Part shown: positions 8,509-17,196 of the stretch, in pieces | Position numbering within the stretch: position 1 is the stretch's first letter | How the letters are laid out: each line of letters starts with the position of its first letter | Source of the DNA: Deltaproteobacteria bacterium | Lineage (GTDB): Bacteria; Desulfobacterota; Syntrophia; Syntrophales; JAFGHS01 | Direction of reading: 5' to 3' | NCBI GenBank assembly: GCA_016928025.1 | Contig: JAFGLN010000094.1 | Location: 1-32,806, forward strand | DNA length: 32,806 nt | Translations under genes and position numbers: made by a program | The notes under the pieces: model-generated | Database searches by the model: none | Told to the model about the DNA's origin: nothing | The model's input: only the letters and a program-made list of their open reading frames with translations

Positions 8509-9249
8509 GTGACGATCATTGATCTATCCGGCTATATAGAGCCCAATCATGAAATAGAAATAACCTATTATGATCACCAACAGGGTGCCGAGCAGATTTC
8601 AAATTTTTTTAATGTTCCCTCAACGCTACTCAAATACGGTGAGGGATGGGCTGTTGAAGAATTCACGCGATTCCCGACTCACAGCAGCACACACATTGAC
8701 GCCCCCTGGCATTATAACAGCCGCATAGACGGCAGGCCGGCTCCAACCGTGGATGAATTGCCGCTGGAATGGTTCTTCTCGGACGGTGTCGTTCTGGAAA
8801 TGAGACATAAGGAAACAGGCAATCCGGTTACGGTTCAAGACATCAAGGGTGAATTAGATCGTATTAATTACGAGATAAAACCATTGGATATCGTGCTCAT
8901 TCGGAATGGTCAGGACGAGTATTTTACCCAACCGGACTATATGACCAAAGGTTGCGGAGTAACAGCCGAGGCGACCAGATGGTTATACAATAATGGGGTA
9001 AGAGTCATGGGAATTGATGCCTGGGGATGGGATGCTCCGCTTCATCTTCAAGCCCGGAAAGCCCTCGAAAAAAACGAACCCGGCATTTTCTGGGAGGCCC
9101 ATCAGGCCGGCATCGCTTATTCGCAAATTGAACGTCTGAAAAACCTGGCTTCACTTCCGCCCTATGGTTTCAAGATAGCCTGTTTCCCTTTAAAAATTAA
9201 GAATGGCAGTGGTGCCCCCGCTCGTGTGGTGGCGATTCTACCTGATTGA
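8509..9249 (+). CDS. Cyclase-family metal-dependent hydrolase (kynurenine formamidase-like)
   Basis: This 246-aa protein belongs to the cyclase/arylformamidase fold family. The metal-binding signature HSSTHIDAPWH supplies H58, H62, D64 and H68, and later blocks (GCGVTAEATRWLYNNGVRVMG, WEAHQAG) match the family pattern. Known members hydrolyse formamides (KynB), isatin, or lactone/amide rings with Zn2+ or Mn2+. Start is GTG at 8509 with AAGGAG eight bases before it. It follows the regulator after 28 bases. No tryptophan-pathway genes are nearby, so a kynurenine role is unlikely; opening of a ring or removal of an N-acyl group from the cluster's substrate is more plausible. Confidence 0.85.
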   Translation: MTIIDLSGYIEPNHEIEITYYDHQQGAEQISNFFNVPSTLLKYGEGWAVEEFTRFPTHSSTHIDAPWHYNSRIDGRPAPTVDELPLEWFFSDGVVLEMRHKETGNPVTVQDIKGELDRINYEIKPLDIVLIRNGQDEYFTQPDYMTKGCGVTAEATRWLYNNGVRVMGIDAWGWDAPLHLQARKALEKNEPGIFWEAHQAGIAYSQIERLKNLASLPPYGFKIACFPLKIKNGSGAPARVVAILPD

Positions 9250-9363
9250 AAGTTTCTATGGCTGGAAATATTTTTTTCAATATTCTGAACAGGCGGGTGT
9301 CTTGAAAAATGGAGGTTTATCTTTTTTTTCTGCATTAAGGTCATTTGAGGAAGAGAATACAAT

Positions 9364-10218
9364 ATGGCAAGAAGTGTAATTATAACGGCGGCATTGTCCG
9401 GAGCAGGTACTTTTCGGGATAATAACCCTGCTATTCCTCACACACCTAAAGAATTCGCTGATGAAGCGCACCGATGTTTCAAAGCGGGGGCGGCCATGGT
9501 GCATGTGCATGCCCGAATGGATGACGGCACGCCGACCCATGATATCGACCGTATCAGAGCCACTTATGAGGCCATCAAGGATAAAACACCGGAATTGATC
9601 GTCAACCTCAGTTCATCCGTTCCACTGGCTACCCCTGAGCAACGGATAGCCCAGATTGTGGCCGTTAAACCGGGAATGGCGTCTTTAAACACCAATACCA
9701 TGAATTTCAGCACTCTCAATCGCAAAACCGGCCGGATCGTTTTTGACGGCATTTTTGAAAATACGTTCATCATGCTCCAGGACTTCGGCCGGGCTATGGA
9801 AGAAAACAACGTAAAACCCGAGGTTGAGATTTATGACATCGGCGGATTCGATAATTTCGATCTGATCAGCAAACAGGGTTTTTTCAGCCGGCCGGTCAAT
9901 TTTAATTTTGTCTGGGGCGTAGCGGGGGGGATGAAATTCAGACCTGATGCCTTTATGACCCTGGTAAATTCCCTGCCGCCTGATTCAAATTTTACGACTT
10001 GCGGTGTAGGTACGGAGCAATTTCCAGCGGTTATGCAATCCTGTCTCGTGGGTGGACATATGCGTGTCGGATTGGAAGATAACGTCCGGGTGCCTAATGG
10101 TGATCTGGCCAAGGGCAGTTATGAACAGGTGGAATGGGCGGTCAGGATAGCGGAGATATTAAACCGCGCTCCGGCCACCCCGGAGGAAGCCAGAAAAATT
10201 ATGGGGATAAAATGTTGA
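9364..10218 (+). CDS. Beta-keto acid cleavage enzyme (BKACE, DUF849)
   Basis: The 284-aa protein matches the family founded on 3-keto-5-aminohexanoate cleavage enzyme. Zn ligands are visible as HVH (H47, H49) in AAMVHVHAR and a Glu in RVGLEDN (E238); the N-terminal strand VIITAALSGAG and the LNTNTMNF segment are also typical. These enzymes condense a beta-keto acid with acetyl-CoA to give acetoacetate and a new CoA ester. The specific keto acid depends on pocket residues that I cannot assign. It follows the cyclase-family hydrolase on the same strand and precedes the ABC importer, so the imported compound is probably processed to a beta-keto acid. Confidence 0.9.
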   Translation: MARSVIITAALSGAGTFRDNNPAIPHTPKEFADEAHRCFKAGAAMVHVHARMDDGTPTHDIDRIRATYEAIKDKTPELIVNLSSSVPLATPEQRIAQIVAVKPGMASLNTNTMNFSTLNRKTGRIVFDGIFENTFIMLQDFGRAMEENNVKPEVEIYDIGGFDNFDLISKQGFFSRPVNFNFVWGVAGGMKFRPDAFMTLVNSLPPDSNFTTCGVGTEQFPAVMQSCLVGGHMRVGLEDNVRVPNGDLAKGSYEQVEWAVRIAEILNRAPATPEEARKIMGIKC

Positions 10219-10348
10219 AATAAGGGTTTGACACAGAATCAATTTAATATTCCCCCAATCCTTGATTGAACTATAAAAAAGGAGGTGAAATTAGAAATTT
10301 AAGACTGAGAGGGGAGGTCTGAAAGATTCAATTCTTAGTCTCATTAAC

Positions 10349-10430
10349 GGTCTTATAATTATCCGCCTCTCGTCATTCCGGCGACAGTCGGAATTCATCG
10401 GGTTTTGCCGCCGGAGGGCATTATAAGACC
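10349..10430. repeat. 82-base inverted-repeat element between BKACE and binding-protein genes
   Basis: The perfect 11-base arms GGTCTTATAAT (10349-10359) and ATTATAAGACC (10420-10430) enclose a GC-rich middle that contains its own small dyad, TTCCG/CGGAA, around GCGACAGT. The transcript could fold into a long structure just before the binding-protein ribosome site. It may be a miniature palindromic repeat or a processing or stability element; a single copy does not decide. Confidence 0.5.
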
Positions 10431-10461
10431 CTTCATAAATCATCATGGGAAGGAGAAAAAT

Positions 10462-11997
10462 ATGAAAAAAATTGCTCGTATTTTAACAGGAATATCACTT
10501 TGTTTCTGTTTAACTCTCATTCTGTCAACGAGTGTGAGTTACGCCGTTTCCGGCAAAAAACATCCGATCTTGAATGTGAGACTTTACTACGATGCGACAC
10601 AGCTGGACCCGCATTACACCGGGGGAGCCGACGCTCCGGTTGTCTGTCAGATTTACGACAGCCTGGTGAAATTCGACGGTGACAACCAGATGGCGGTCAA
10701 ACCCAGCCTGGCCTCTTCGTGGGAAGTCAGCAAGGATGGAAAGGAGTGGACGTTTCACCTCATTGAAACCAAATTTCACGATGGGACGGAATTCACGGCG
10801 GATGACGTCGTATTCACCATCGAACGCTACAAAAAGTCGCCTTTTACCGCTGTTAAGGGGCACATGTTAGATCACGCCGAAGCGATTGATAAACATAATG
10901 TTAAAATATATCTCAAATATCCCTACCCCCATTTTATCAGGCAGTTAGCCAGCTGGCCCTGGCGTATCGTCAGCAAAGCCGCCGTTGAGAAATACGGAAA
11001 GGGTAAGAAAGAAATGGTCATCGGTACCGGACCCTATAAGCTGGAGGAGTGGAAGGTCGGCCAGGGCGTCACCCTTGTCTCTAACAAAGACTATTTCGAA
11101 GGTGAGCCATACTTTGAAAAGATTGTGATGAAGGTCATCGCGGATGACACAACGGCCATGGTCGCTTTTGAAAAGGGCGAGCTTGACGCTACCGCGGCCG
11201 GAAGCGGTCTGGATGCACAGATGTTCAGAAAGAAATCCGGCTATAAAGTCATATCAATCAAAAGACCGGCCGCATATATTCTGGCTATGAACCTGAAGCT
11301 AAGCCCAATGGAAAACAAAAAGCTTCGGCAGGCAATCAATCATGGTATCGACAAGGAGCGTTTCGTCCAGATTGCCCTGGATGGGGAGGGATATGCCGAT
11401 TGTGATATGTTGTTGAGCCCCTATGAAGAAGGTTACACGGAGAAGGCTCCTAAATATGAGTACGACATTAAAAAAGCGAAAGCACTGATCGCCGAATCCG
11501 GATTGACACAAAGCGACCTCGACAAATTGGATCTGACCTATACCACCGCCAGCATCGGCCCCAGAATGGCGGCGACCGTTCAGGAGTTCTTCGCGGAAGT
11601 GGGTATACGCCTGAAGATGCACCCCATGGAACTCGGTTCGTTCATTCAAGCACAGCAAACAGGCCGGTATATGATGACCATTGTTCAACAGCAGTCGATC
11701 CCCTATAATCCGGTACTGACCTTCAACCTGTATTACAAAACCGGAGCGTATTTAAATTACGCCCGTTATAAAAATCCGGAAATTGATAAATTAATCGCTA
11801 AGGCAAACTCGGAGCTCAATGATGAGAAACGTGTAGGCTATTTTAAAGAGGCGACCAAAATCATTAGAGAGGAAGCCTATTACGCGCCGATTTGTTATGT
11901 CAAGACCAATATGATCCTCCCGAAACAGATGAAGGGGATGGCCTGGGAGCCGAATACCATGATAACCAAGTATTGTGATTGGTATTGGGAAGAATAA
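10462..11997 (+). CDS. ABC transporter substrate-binding protein, family 5 (peptide/nickel type)
   Basis: The 511-aa exported protein starts with a signal peptide (MKKIARILTGISLCFCLTL, cleavage near VSYA-VS). The mature part has the SBP_bac_5 pattern: DPHYTGGADAPVVCQIYDSL near the N-terminus, LASSWEVSKDGKEWTFHL, FHDGTEFTADDVVFTIER, GTGPYKLEEW, and LRQAINHGIDKERF. Family members bind peptides, heme, nickel chelates, opines or other small organics in the periplasm. The ATG at 10462 has GGAAGGAG seven bases before it; the longer in-frame version from 10405 lacks such a site and would bury the signal peptide. It heads a five-gene importer cassette. Ligand unknown. Confidence 0.92.
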   Translation: MKKIARILTGISLCFCLTLILSTSVSYAVSGKKHPILNVRLYYDATQLDPHYTGGADAPVVCQIYDSLVKFDGDNQMAVKPSLASSWEVSKDGKEWTFHLIETKFHDGTEFTADDVVFTIERYKKSPFTAVKGHMLDHAEAIDKHNVKIYLKYPYPHFIRQLASWPWRIVSKAAVEKYGKGKKEMVIGTGPYKLEEWKVGQGVTLVSNKDYFEGEPYFEKIVMKVIADDTTAMVAFEKGELDATAAGSGLDAQMFRKKSGYKVISIKRPAAYILAMNLKLSPMENKKLRQAINHGIDKERFVQIALDGEGYADCDMLLSPYEEGYTEKAPKYEYDIKKAKALIAESGLTQSDLDKLDLTYTTASIGPRMAATVQEFFAEVGIRLKMHPMELGSFIQAQQTGRYMMTIVQQQSIPYNPVLTFNLYYKTGAYLNYARYKNPEIDKLIAKANSELNDEKRVGYFKEATKIIREEAYYAPICYVKTNMILPKQMKGMAWEPNTMITKYCDWYWEE

Positions 11998-12064
11998 GCT
12001 TTACATCCAAGACTTCTGAAACGTCAAGGTTAGGTGATGTGCAGTTAAAATGAATGATTATATG

Positions 12065-12093
12065 GCCCTGCTCCATGTCTGTTGGGGCAGGGC
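12065..12093 (+). terminator. Strong hairpin between binding-protein and permease genes
   Basis: Arms GCCCTGCTCC and GGGGCAGGGC pair over ten positions (one G-U) around a nine-base loop. There is no following T-tract, so it is more likely a 3' mRNA-stabilising stem or a partial attenuator than a full terminator. This would give more binding protein than membrane components, as seen in many ABC import operons. Confidence 0.55.
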
Positions 12094-12144
12094 TGTCCAC
12101 ACGACATTCAATCCTGATTGTTCGAGAGTTGGAGAAGGACACCC

Positions 12145-13107
12145 TTGTTACGATATATTTTTTATAGATTATTACTGACCATCCCCATTTTATTGCTGGT
12201 TACCTTTATCGTGTTCAGTCTGGCATCCCTTTCGCCGGTTGATCCGGGGCGGTTTAAGCTGGGAGTGGAAGCCACGGAAGAGGAAGTCGCCCAATATAAT
12301 AAAGAACTTGGACTGGATAAACCGTTTCTTGTTCGGTATGTCACATTCCTTTATCAGGCGGTCCAAGGCGATTTCGGCACCTCATACTATACCGAACGCC
12401 CTGTATTTCACGACATCATAGTCAGATGGCCGAACACAATCATTATTACGGTCTTAAGCGTGATTATCGCCATGGTGATCGGAATACCTTTAGGTGTCTT
12501 GTCGGCCGTGAAACAATATTCATGGATGGATAAGCTGTTTTCAACTTCCGCCATGTTCCTGGCCTCGGTACCGACCTTTTGTATGGCTACCATATTTCTA
12601 TTGGTATTTTCACTCAAGTTGCATTGGGTGCCGGCCAGCGGCATACGCGAAGGCTTTATTTGCTTCATCCTGCCTTCTCTGACCATGGGGATCCATTCCT
12701 CCGCATTTTTTTTAAGATATAGCCGGACGACGATGCTGGATACCATCCGGCAGGATTATATTCGCACGGCCCGCTCCAAAGGCGCTTCAGAAGCTTCCGT
12801 TGTATGGAAGCACGGGTTCACCAACGCCCTGCTTCCATTAATAACCATAGCGGCTTTGACGATGGGATATTTGTTGGGCGGCGTGGTCATTATGGAAACC
12901 ATCTTTGTCATACCCGGCTTAGGGTTATTCGTGCTCGAGGCGATCCACAGAAATGATACGCCCGTGATTATGGGTACCATCCCCATGTTATCTCTTACCT
13001 TCATGGTTATCCTGATCGCTGTGGATATTCTCTATGGGGTTGTGAACCCGATGATCAAGGCACGGTTTATTGTTTCCCAAAAACGCAGCAGGAGTGAAGC
13101 AAAATGA
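12145..13107 (+). CDS. ABC transporter permease, DppB/OppB type
   Basis: About 320 aa with six predicted membrane helices. The N-terminal MLRYIFYRLLLTIPILLLV opening is typical of DppB-like permeases. The ATPase-contacting EAA loop is visible as YIRTARSKGASEASVVWKHG (about 210-230), followed by NALLPLITIAALTMG and the GLG-containing helix VIPGLGLFVLEAI. I prefer the TTG at 12145, which has GGAGAAGG six bases before it and matches the family's usual N-terminus, over the in-frame TTG at 12118. It overlaps the next permease by four bases (ATGA), so the two are translationally coupled. Confidence 0.9.
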   Translation: MLRYIFYRLLLTIPILLLVTFIVFSLASLSPVDPGRFKLGVEATEEEVAQYNKELGLDKPFLVRYVTFLYQAVQGDFGTSYYTERPVFHDIIVRWPNTIIITVLSVIIAMVIGIPLGVLSAVKQYSWMDKLFSTSAMFLASVPTFCMATIFLLVFSLKLHWVPASGIREGFICFILPSLTMGIHSSAFFLRYSRTTMLDTIRQDYIRTARSKGASEASVVWKHGFTNALLPLITIAALTMGYLLGGVVIMETIFVIPGLGLFVLEAIHRNDTPVIMGTIPMLSLTFMVILIAVDILYGVVNPMIKARFIVSQKRSRSEAK

Positions 13108-14018
13108 AGAGGACAGATTCAACACGTCTACCCACAACATCCGATGCCGGCCAGAAGAGACGAAAGAAGGAAACTCAGCTTAGACAAGTCTGGAGGCACA
13201 TCAGAAAACATAAATTGGTCATGGCGGCTCTTTGCGTCATTATTGCGCTGCTCCTCATGGTTGCCTTAGCGGATTTCATTGTCCCTTATGAGATGGCTGT
13301 CAGGCAGGATCCCGCTCTGAAACTGGCTTCACCCAGTCTGGAACATCCCTTCGGAGGCGATGCCTTAGGGCGGGATCTTTTCGCGCGGATCATTCATGGA
13401 TCGAGAGTTACTTTTCTCCTGGGATTCGGCGCGACGATCATAGCCACGACCTTGGCCACTTTTTTCGGAGCCTCGGCCGCTTATATCGGGGGCCGTTATG
13501 ATAATTACCTGATGCGTTTTATGGACATGATCATCACGATCCCCGCTATCCTTTTGGCCATCGCCATCGCCGCCGGTTTCGGTGTCGGTATACCCCAACT
13601 GATCATTGCGATATCGATCCCCCAGACCGCCGCAGTTTCACGTGTGATACGCTCCGCGGTTCTGAATGTTGTGGGCCAGGAATTCATTGAGGCGGCCAAG
13701 GCGATCGGGATCGGTAACCTCAGCATCATCTTTAAGCACATCATTCCCAATGTCATCGGCCTGATTCTGATTCAGGCTACCATGGAGGCGGCCACGAATA
13801 TGCTGATGGGCGCGGCCCTGGGTTTTTTGGGATTGGGAGCCCCCATTCCGACACCGGAATGGGGCCTGATCATGAAAGACGGGTTGCAGTATTTGCGGTA
13901 TTCCTATCACACGGTGTTGATTACCACCTTTTTCCTGGCTGTTACGGCCCTGTCCATTAATATTTTTGGCGATGGTTTAAGAGACGCATTGGATCCACGT
14001 CTTAAAGGAAGAGCCTGA
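13104..14018 (+). CDS. ABC transporter permease, DppC/OppC type
   Basis: The 304-aa inner-membrane protein has a basic cytoplasmic N-terminus (about 35 residues), a first helix ALCVIIALLLMVALADF, and the DppC-typical HPFGGDALGRDLFARIIHGSR segment. Further helices carry the EAA-type loop FIEAAKAIGIGNLSIIFKHI, and it ends in GDGLRDALDPRLKG. Together with the preceding DppB-like protein it forms the heterodimeric channel of a peptide-type importer. Its start overlaps the previous stop and its stop overlaps the next start, which fits one tightly coupled operon. Confidence 0.92.
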   Translation: MKRTDSTRLPTTSDAGQKRRKKETQLRQVWRHIRKHKLVMAALCVIIALLLMVALADFIVPYEMAVRQDPALKLASPSLEHPFGGDALGRDLFARIIHGSRVTFLLGFGATIIATTLATFFGASAAYIGGRYDNYLMRFMDMIITIPAILLAIAIAAGFGVGIPQLIIAISIPQTAAVSRVIRSAVLNVVGQEFIEAAKAIGIGNLSIIFKHIIPNVIGLILIQATMEAATNMLMGAALGFLGLGAPIPTPEWGLIMKDGLQYLRYSYHTVLITTFFLAVTALSINIFGDGLRDALDPRLKGRA

Positions 14019-15031
14019 TGCGGGAAAAATCGATGAACAACGAATTATTAGAAATAAAAAATCTTGAAATTCAATATGTAACGGATGAAGAGGTGGTTCA
14101 GGCCGTGAACGGGATTGATCTCACTCTGAAACGCGGAGAATCCCTCGGACTTGTCGGTGAAACCGGAGCGGGAAAAACGACAACGGCTCTTGCCATCTTA
14201 AAGCTCCTCCCACGATATACCGGTAAAATAAAAAACGGATCGATCATTCTGGATGGGATGGATATTCTCAAGACCTCTGAAGAACGTATGAGAAAAATCA
14301 GAGGTAATCGGGTCTCCATGATATTTCAGGACCCCATGACCAGCTTGAATCCAGTGTTTTCTGTGAGAAACCAGATTGCCGAGGTGCTCAAGCTTCATAA
14401 GGAATATGAGAGCGGTGAAGCAATCAATGATGAAATAGCCGGTATTTTAGAGCTGGTGGGTATTCCCAGGATACGGATGCATGAATATCCCTTCCAGTTC
14501 AGTGGGGGTATGAAACAGCGGGTGATGATCGCTATTGCCATCGCCTGCAGACCTCAGCTCCTGATTGCCGATGAACCGACCACGGCCCTGGACGTAACCA
14601 TCCAGGCGCAGGTGCTCAACAGGATCCGCAATCTGAAAAAAGAAATCAATTCATCCATGCTTTTGATTACCCATGATCTCGGCGTGGTGGCAAGCATTTG
14701 CGATTCGGTCGCCATCATGTATGCGGGAGAGATCGTCGAATACGGCACACTGGAAGATGTTTTTAAACCGGAGAATAAACACCATCCTTATACTGATGGG
14801 CTGTTTGGATCTATTCCCAATTTAACCGTTAAGAGTAACAGATTGAACCCCATTGAAGGCCTGATGCCGGACCCGACCGATCTTCCGGAGGGATGTAAAT
14901 TTCATCCGCGATGTCCGAAATGCACGGAAAGATGCAGGGAAGGTGTTATCCCTGAGGCGAAAAACGGCTCCCATCGTATTAAATGCGTTTTATACCGGAA
15001 CGGGGATTTACGTGGGAGAAATGATGTATGA
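14018..15031 (+). CDS. ABC transporter ATPase, DppD/OppD type
   Basis: The 337-aa nucleotide-binding subunit shows Walker A GETGAGKTT (about 46-54), Q-loop MIFQDPMTSLNP, signature FSGGMKQRV (about 160), Walker B LLIADEPT (about 180-187) and the H-loop LLITHDLG (about 214). The C-terminus has the oligopeptide-transporter extension with four Cys in CKFHPRCPKCTERC, typical of this subfamily. It hydrolyses ATP to drive import through the adjacent permeases. Start ATG 14018 overlaps the upstream stop and has AAGGAAGAG upstream; an in-frame ATG at 14033 is less well placed. Confidence 0.93.
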   Translation: MREKSMNNELLEIKNLEIQYVTDEEVVQAVNGIDLTLKRGESLGLVGETGAGKTTTALAILKLLPRYTGKIKNGSIILDGMDILKTSEERMRKIRGNRVSMIFQDPMTSLNPVFSVRNQIAEVLKLHKEYESGEAINDEIAGILELVGIPRIRMHEYPFQFSGGMKQRVMIAIAIACRPQLLIADEPTTALDVTIQAQVLNRIRNLKKEINSSMLLITHDLGVVASICDSVAIMYAGEIVEYGTLEDVFKPENKHHPYTDGLFGSIPNLTVKSNRLNPIEGLMPDPTDLPEGCKFHPRCPKCTERCREGVIPEAKNGSHRIKCVLYRNGDLRGRNDV

Positions 15032-15987
15032 GTATGATCTTGTTGGAATGTAAAAATCTTAAGAAATATTTCGATACGCCTTATGGTACATTACATGCGG
15101 TTGATAACGTCAATCTGAGTGTCAAAAAAGGAAAAACCCTTGGCATTGTCGGTGAATCCGGATGTGGAAAATCCACTCTGGGCAGGACCATTCTGCGATT
15201 ATTGCCCCCTACCTCAGGGGAAGTCCTGTTTGAAGGAAAGAACCTGTTTGAAATGAATGAAAAACAGATGCATGAGATGAGAAAGCAGATGCAAATCATC
15301 TTCCAGGATCCCTATTCGTCGCTGAATCCCAGAAAAACTGTCTATCAGACCATTTCCGAACCGTTGAGAGTCCATAAGATTTGCAGAACAAGCAATGAAA
15401 TCGATTTAAGGGTCAGAGAGCTTATGGAGATCGTCGGACTGGCGGAGCGATTTGAAAATTCCTATCCGCATGAAATGGACGGTGGACGCCGCCAGCGCAT
15501 CGGTATCGCCCGCGCGCTTTCTCTTGATCCCCAATTCATCATCTGTGATGAACCGGTTTCGGCCCTGGATGTATCCATTCAGGCGCAGATATTGAACCTG
15601 ATGATGGATTTGCAGGAGACAATGAATTTGACCTACCTGTTTATCACGCATGATTTGTCTGTGGTTAAGCATATATCAACCGAAATCGCCGTGATGTATT
15701 TAGGGCAGATCGTGGAAAAGGCCCCTTCCGATGAGCTTTTCGAAAAGCCTTTACATCCTTACACCAAGGCATTGCTGAAAGCGATCCCCATCCCTGCTCT
15801 GGATTATCGGGATAAACACCTGGATATCTTAACAGGTGAAGTCAGCTCCCCGATCGATCCCAGGCCGGGATGCCGTTTTGCCCCAAGATGTCCAAATGCA
15901 TTTAAGGCTTGCACGGAAGCGGACCCATCGCTTAACGAAAAATCGCCTCAGCATTTCGTTGCTTGCTACTTGTATGGAAATATCTGA
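15028..15987 (+). CDS. ABC transporter ATPase, DppF/OppF type
   Basis: The 319-aa second ATPase shows Walker A GESGCGKST (about 41-49), Q-loop IIFQDPYSSLNPR, Walker B IICDEPVSALDVS (about 171) and H-loop FITHDLSVV. The C-terminal extension CRFAPRCPNAF is also present. The signature motif reads MDGGRRQRIG instead of LSGGQ; Ser-to-Asp at this place occurs in a DppF subgroup, so it need not be inactive. It overlaps the preceding ATPase gene by four bases and completes the importer. Confidence 0.92.
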   Translation: MSMILLECKNLKKYFDTPYGTLHAVDNVNLSVKKGKTLGIVGESGCGKSTLGRTILRLLPPTSGEVLFEGKNLFEMNEKQMHEMRKQMQIIFQDPYSSLNPRKTVYQTISEPLRVHKICRTSNEIDLRVRELMEIVGLAERFENSYPHEMDGGRRQRIGIARALSLDPQFIICDEPVSALDVSIQAQILNLMMDLQETMNLTYLFITHDLSVVKHISTEIAVMYLGQIVEKAPSDELFEKPLHPYTKALLKAIPIPALDYRDKHLDILTGEVSSPIDPRPGCRFAPRCPNAFKACTEADPSLNEKSPQHFVACYLYGNI

Positions 15988-16063
15988 CAGGAGAGACAAT
16001 CGAAAACATCCTCCGGACCACTTTTTCGGGGGAAGATCATATTTGTCATAGGAGGAGGTTATC

Positions 16064-16870
16064 ATGTCGCGTTTTGAAATTCAACAGGGGCGCGGACTTA
16101 TCCGTTTCATTCATTTTTTTAATTATCCGAAAAATATCTCCATTGAAGATGGTGAAAAATGGTATTTTTCGCAGCATGTACCGGAGGCGAAGCAATTACC
16201 GGGCCTTGTCCGTTTCCGATCCTGGAGAGGCCTTCCCCCCATCAAGATGTGGACATATGATTCCTATGACCGGTTCATGAGAGTGAGCGAACTCGCTTTT
16301 GAAAATGCCGAGCTATGTCTGAAGGCAACCATCCATAATCCTGGATTATGGGGGTCAGCCACGGGAAACAATTCTGGTTTTAACGAACTGGAGTGCGTGA
16401 TGGTCAACGAGGAACCTCAATTTGACCTCTTGAAAGATGTCCCTGTTCAACAATTCAAATATTTGCATCTCCCGCCGAAATATACCGGCGACGAACCGGA
16501 TTATGACGAATCGGACGATACTTTTCTTGATATCTATATGTTTAACTACAGGGTATCGAATGCCGACGGTGAAGACTGGTATTTAGGACATCATACCCGG
16601 GAAGGCAGGATAACCAAACAATTGGGGCGCCGGCATTATCAGACATGGAAAACACTAACCGTTCCCGAAGAACAAAACAGTCCGCTTAAGCCCAATCGCT
16701 TTTACCGTCTTACTGAACTGGGGCTGCCGGACTGGCAAAGGGGAATAAGAAGACCCGGCGGTAATCCCAGGTCTTTTGTTTCTTTCACCCGCTCGCCGCT
16801 CGGGGAGGTGATTAATGAATGGCGCAATATTCTCATTGATCCGGATCAGGTTCAGGATCTTATGCCCTGA
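16064..16870 (+). CDS. Duplicated EthD-like (ferredoxin-like barrel) protein, function unknown
   Basis: The 268-aa cytoplasmic protein appears built from two similar halves. The first carries FNYPKNISIEDGEKWYFSQH and then VPEAKQLPGLVRFRSW, the EthD-like pattern of a His and Pro before LPGL. The second carries FNYRVSNADGEDWYLGHH with a similar follow-on RRHYQTW. This suggests a gene-internal duplication of a dimeric alpha/beta-barrel unit, giving a monomer with a pseudo-dimer barrel. Such folds occur in muconolactone isomerases, EthD and small monooxygenases, but no catalytic residues can be assigned. GGAGGAGG places the start at 16064. It is the last gene of the cluster, 76 bases after the ATPase, and may act on the imported compound. 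Confidence 0.7.
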   Translation: MSRFEIQQGRGLIRFIHFFNYPKNISIEDGEKWYFSQHVPEAKQLPGLVRFRSWRGLPPIKMWTYDSYDRFMRVSELAFENAELCLKATIHNPGLWGSATGNNSGFNELECVMVNEEPQFDLLKDVPVQQFKYLHLPPKYTGDEPDYDESDDTFLDIYMFNYRVSNADGEDWYLGHHTREGRITKQLGRRHYQTWKTLTVPEEQNSPLKPNRFYRLTELGLPDWQRGIRRPGGNPRSFVSFTRSPLGEVINEWRNILIDPDQVQDLMP

Positions 16871-16925
16871 CAAGAAATCAATACAGAAATGAAAACAGGG
16901 TATCAATAGGGTATCAGTGAAGAAA

Positions 16926-16956
16926 AAGGGGCTAGCGATCATCTCGCTAACCCCTT
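16926..16956. terminator. Bidirectional hairpin terminator at the end of the catabolic cluster
   Basis: Thirteen-base arms (AAGGGGCTAGCGA and TCGCTAACCCCTT, with one wobble) flank a five-base loop; T-rich runs follow on both strands. It can end the plus-strand cluster. It also occupies the place of the original terminator of the tRNA-Phe gene, since the tRNA 3' fragment lies next to it in minus orientation. Confidence 0.8.
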
Positions 16957-16964
16957 GATTTTTG

Positions 16965-17011
16965 AATGGTGGGTCAGGGCAGAATTGAACTGCCGACACT
17001 CGGATTTTCAG
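16965..17011 (-). repeat. Island attachment site with displaced tRNA-Phe 3' half
   Basis: These 47 bases are identical to 32734-32780, in the same orientation. In the minus direction they comprise the anticodon loop, anticodon-stem 3' side, T arm, acceptor 3' strand and encoded CCA of tRNA-Phe (tRNA part 16967-17011). After the anticodon loop the sequence diverges completely, so no full tRNA can form. This is the expected footprint of tyrosine-recombinase integration with crossover in the anticodon loop region, and marks the left end of the island. Confidence 0.88.
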
Positions 17012-17129
17012 GCATGCCCCCTGGGTTCCACAACCTCCTGATAATATTGTAATTAATTAAAATTATAGCGTTTTTATCTTTCTGATTTTTTCATATTTTG
17101 GGTAGATTTAGCAGATTTTGGACAATTTT

Positions 17130-17149
17130 TCTCACACCGATTCTCACAC
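17130..17149. repeat. Paired TCTCACAC direct repeats near the left attachment site
   Basis: TCTCACAC occurs at 17130-17137 and 17142-17149, twelve bases apart, inside the left island end. The same octamer, extended to TCTCACACAGA, recurs at 32680 just inside the right end. Short direct repeats on both sides of an att core resemble integrase arm-type sites, but this is not demonstrated. Confidence 0.35.
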
Positions 17150-17196
17150 AGGAATTCGCTGTAAGCACCTGGTCAGGCCAGGCAGGGGACGTTTTT

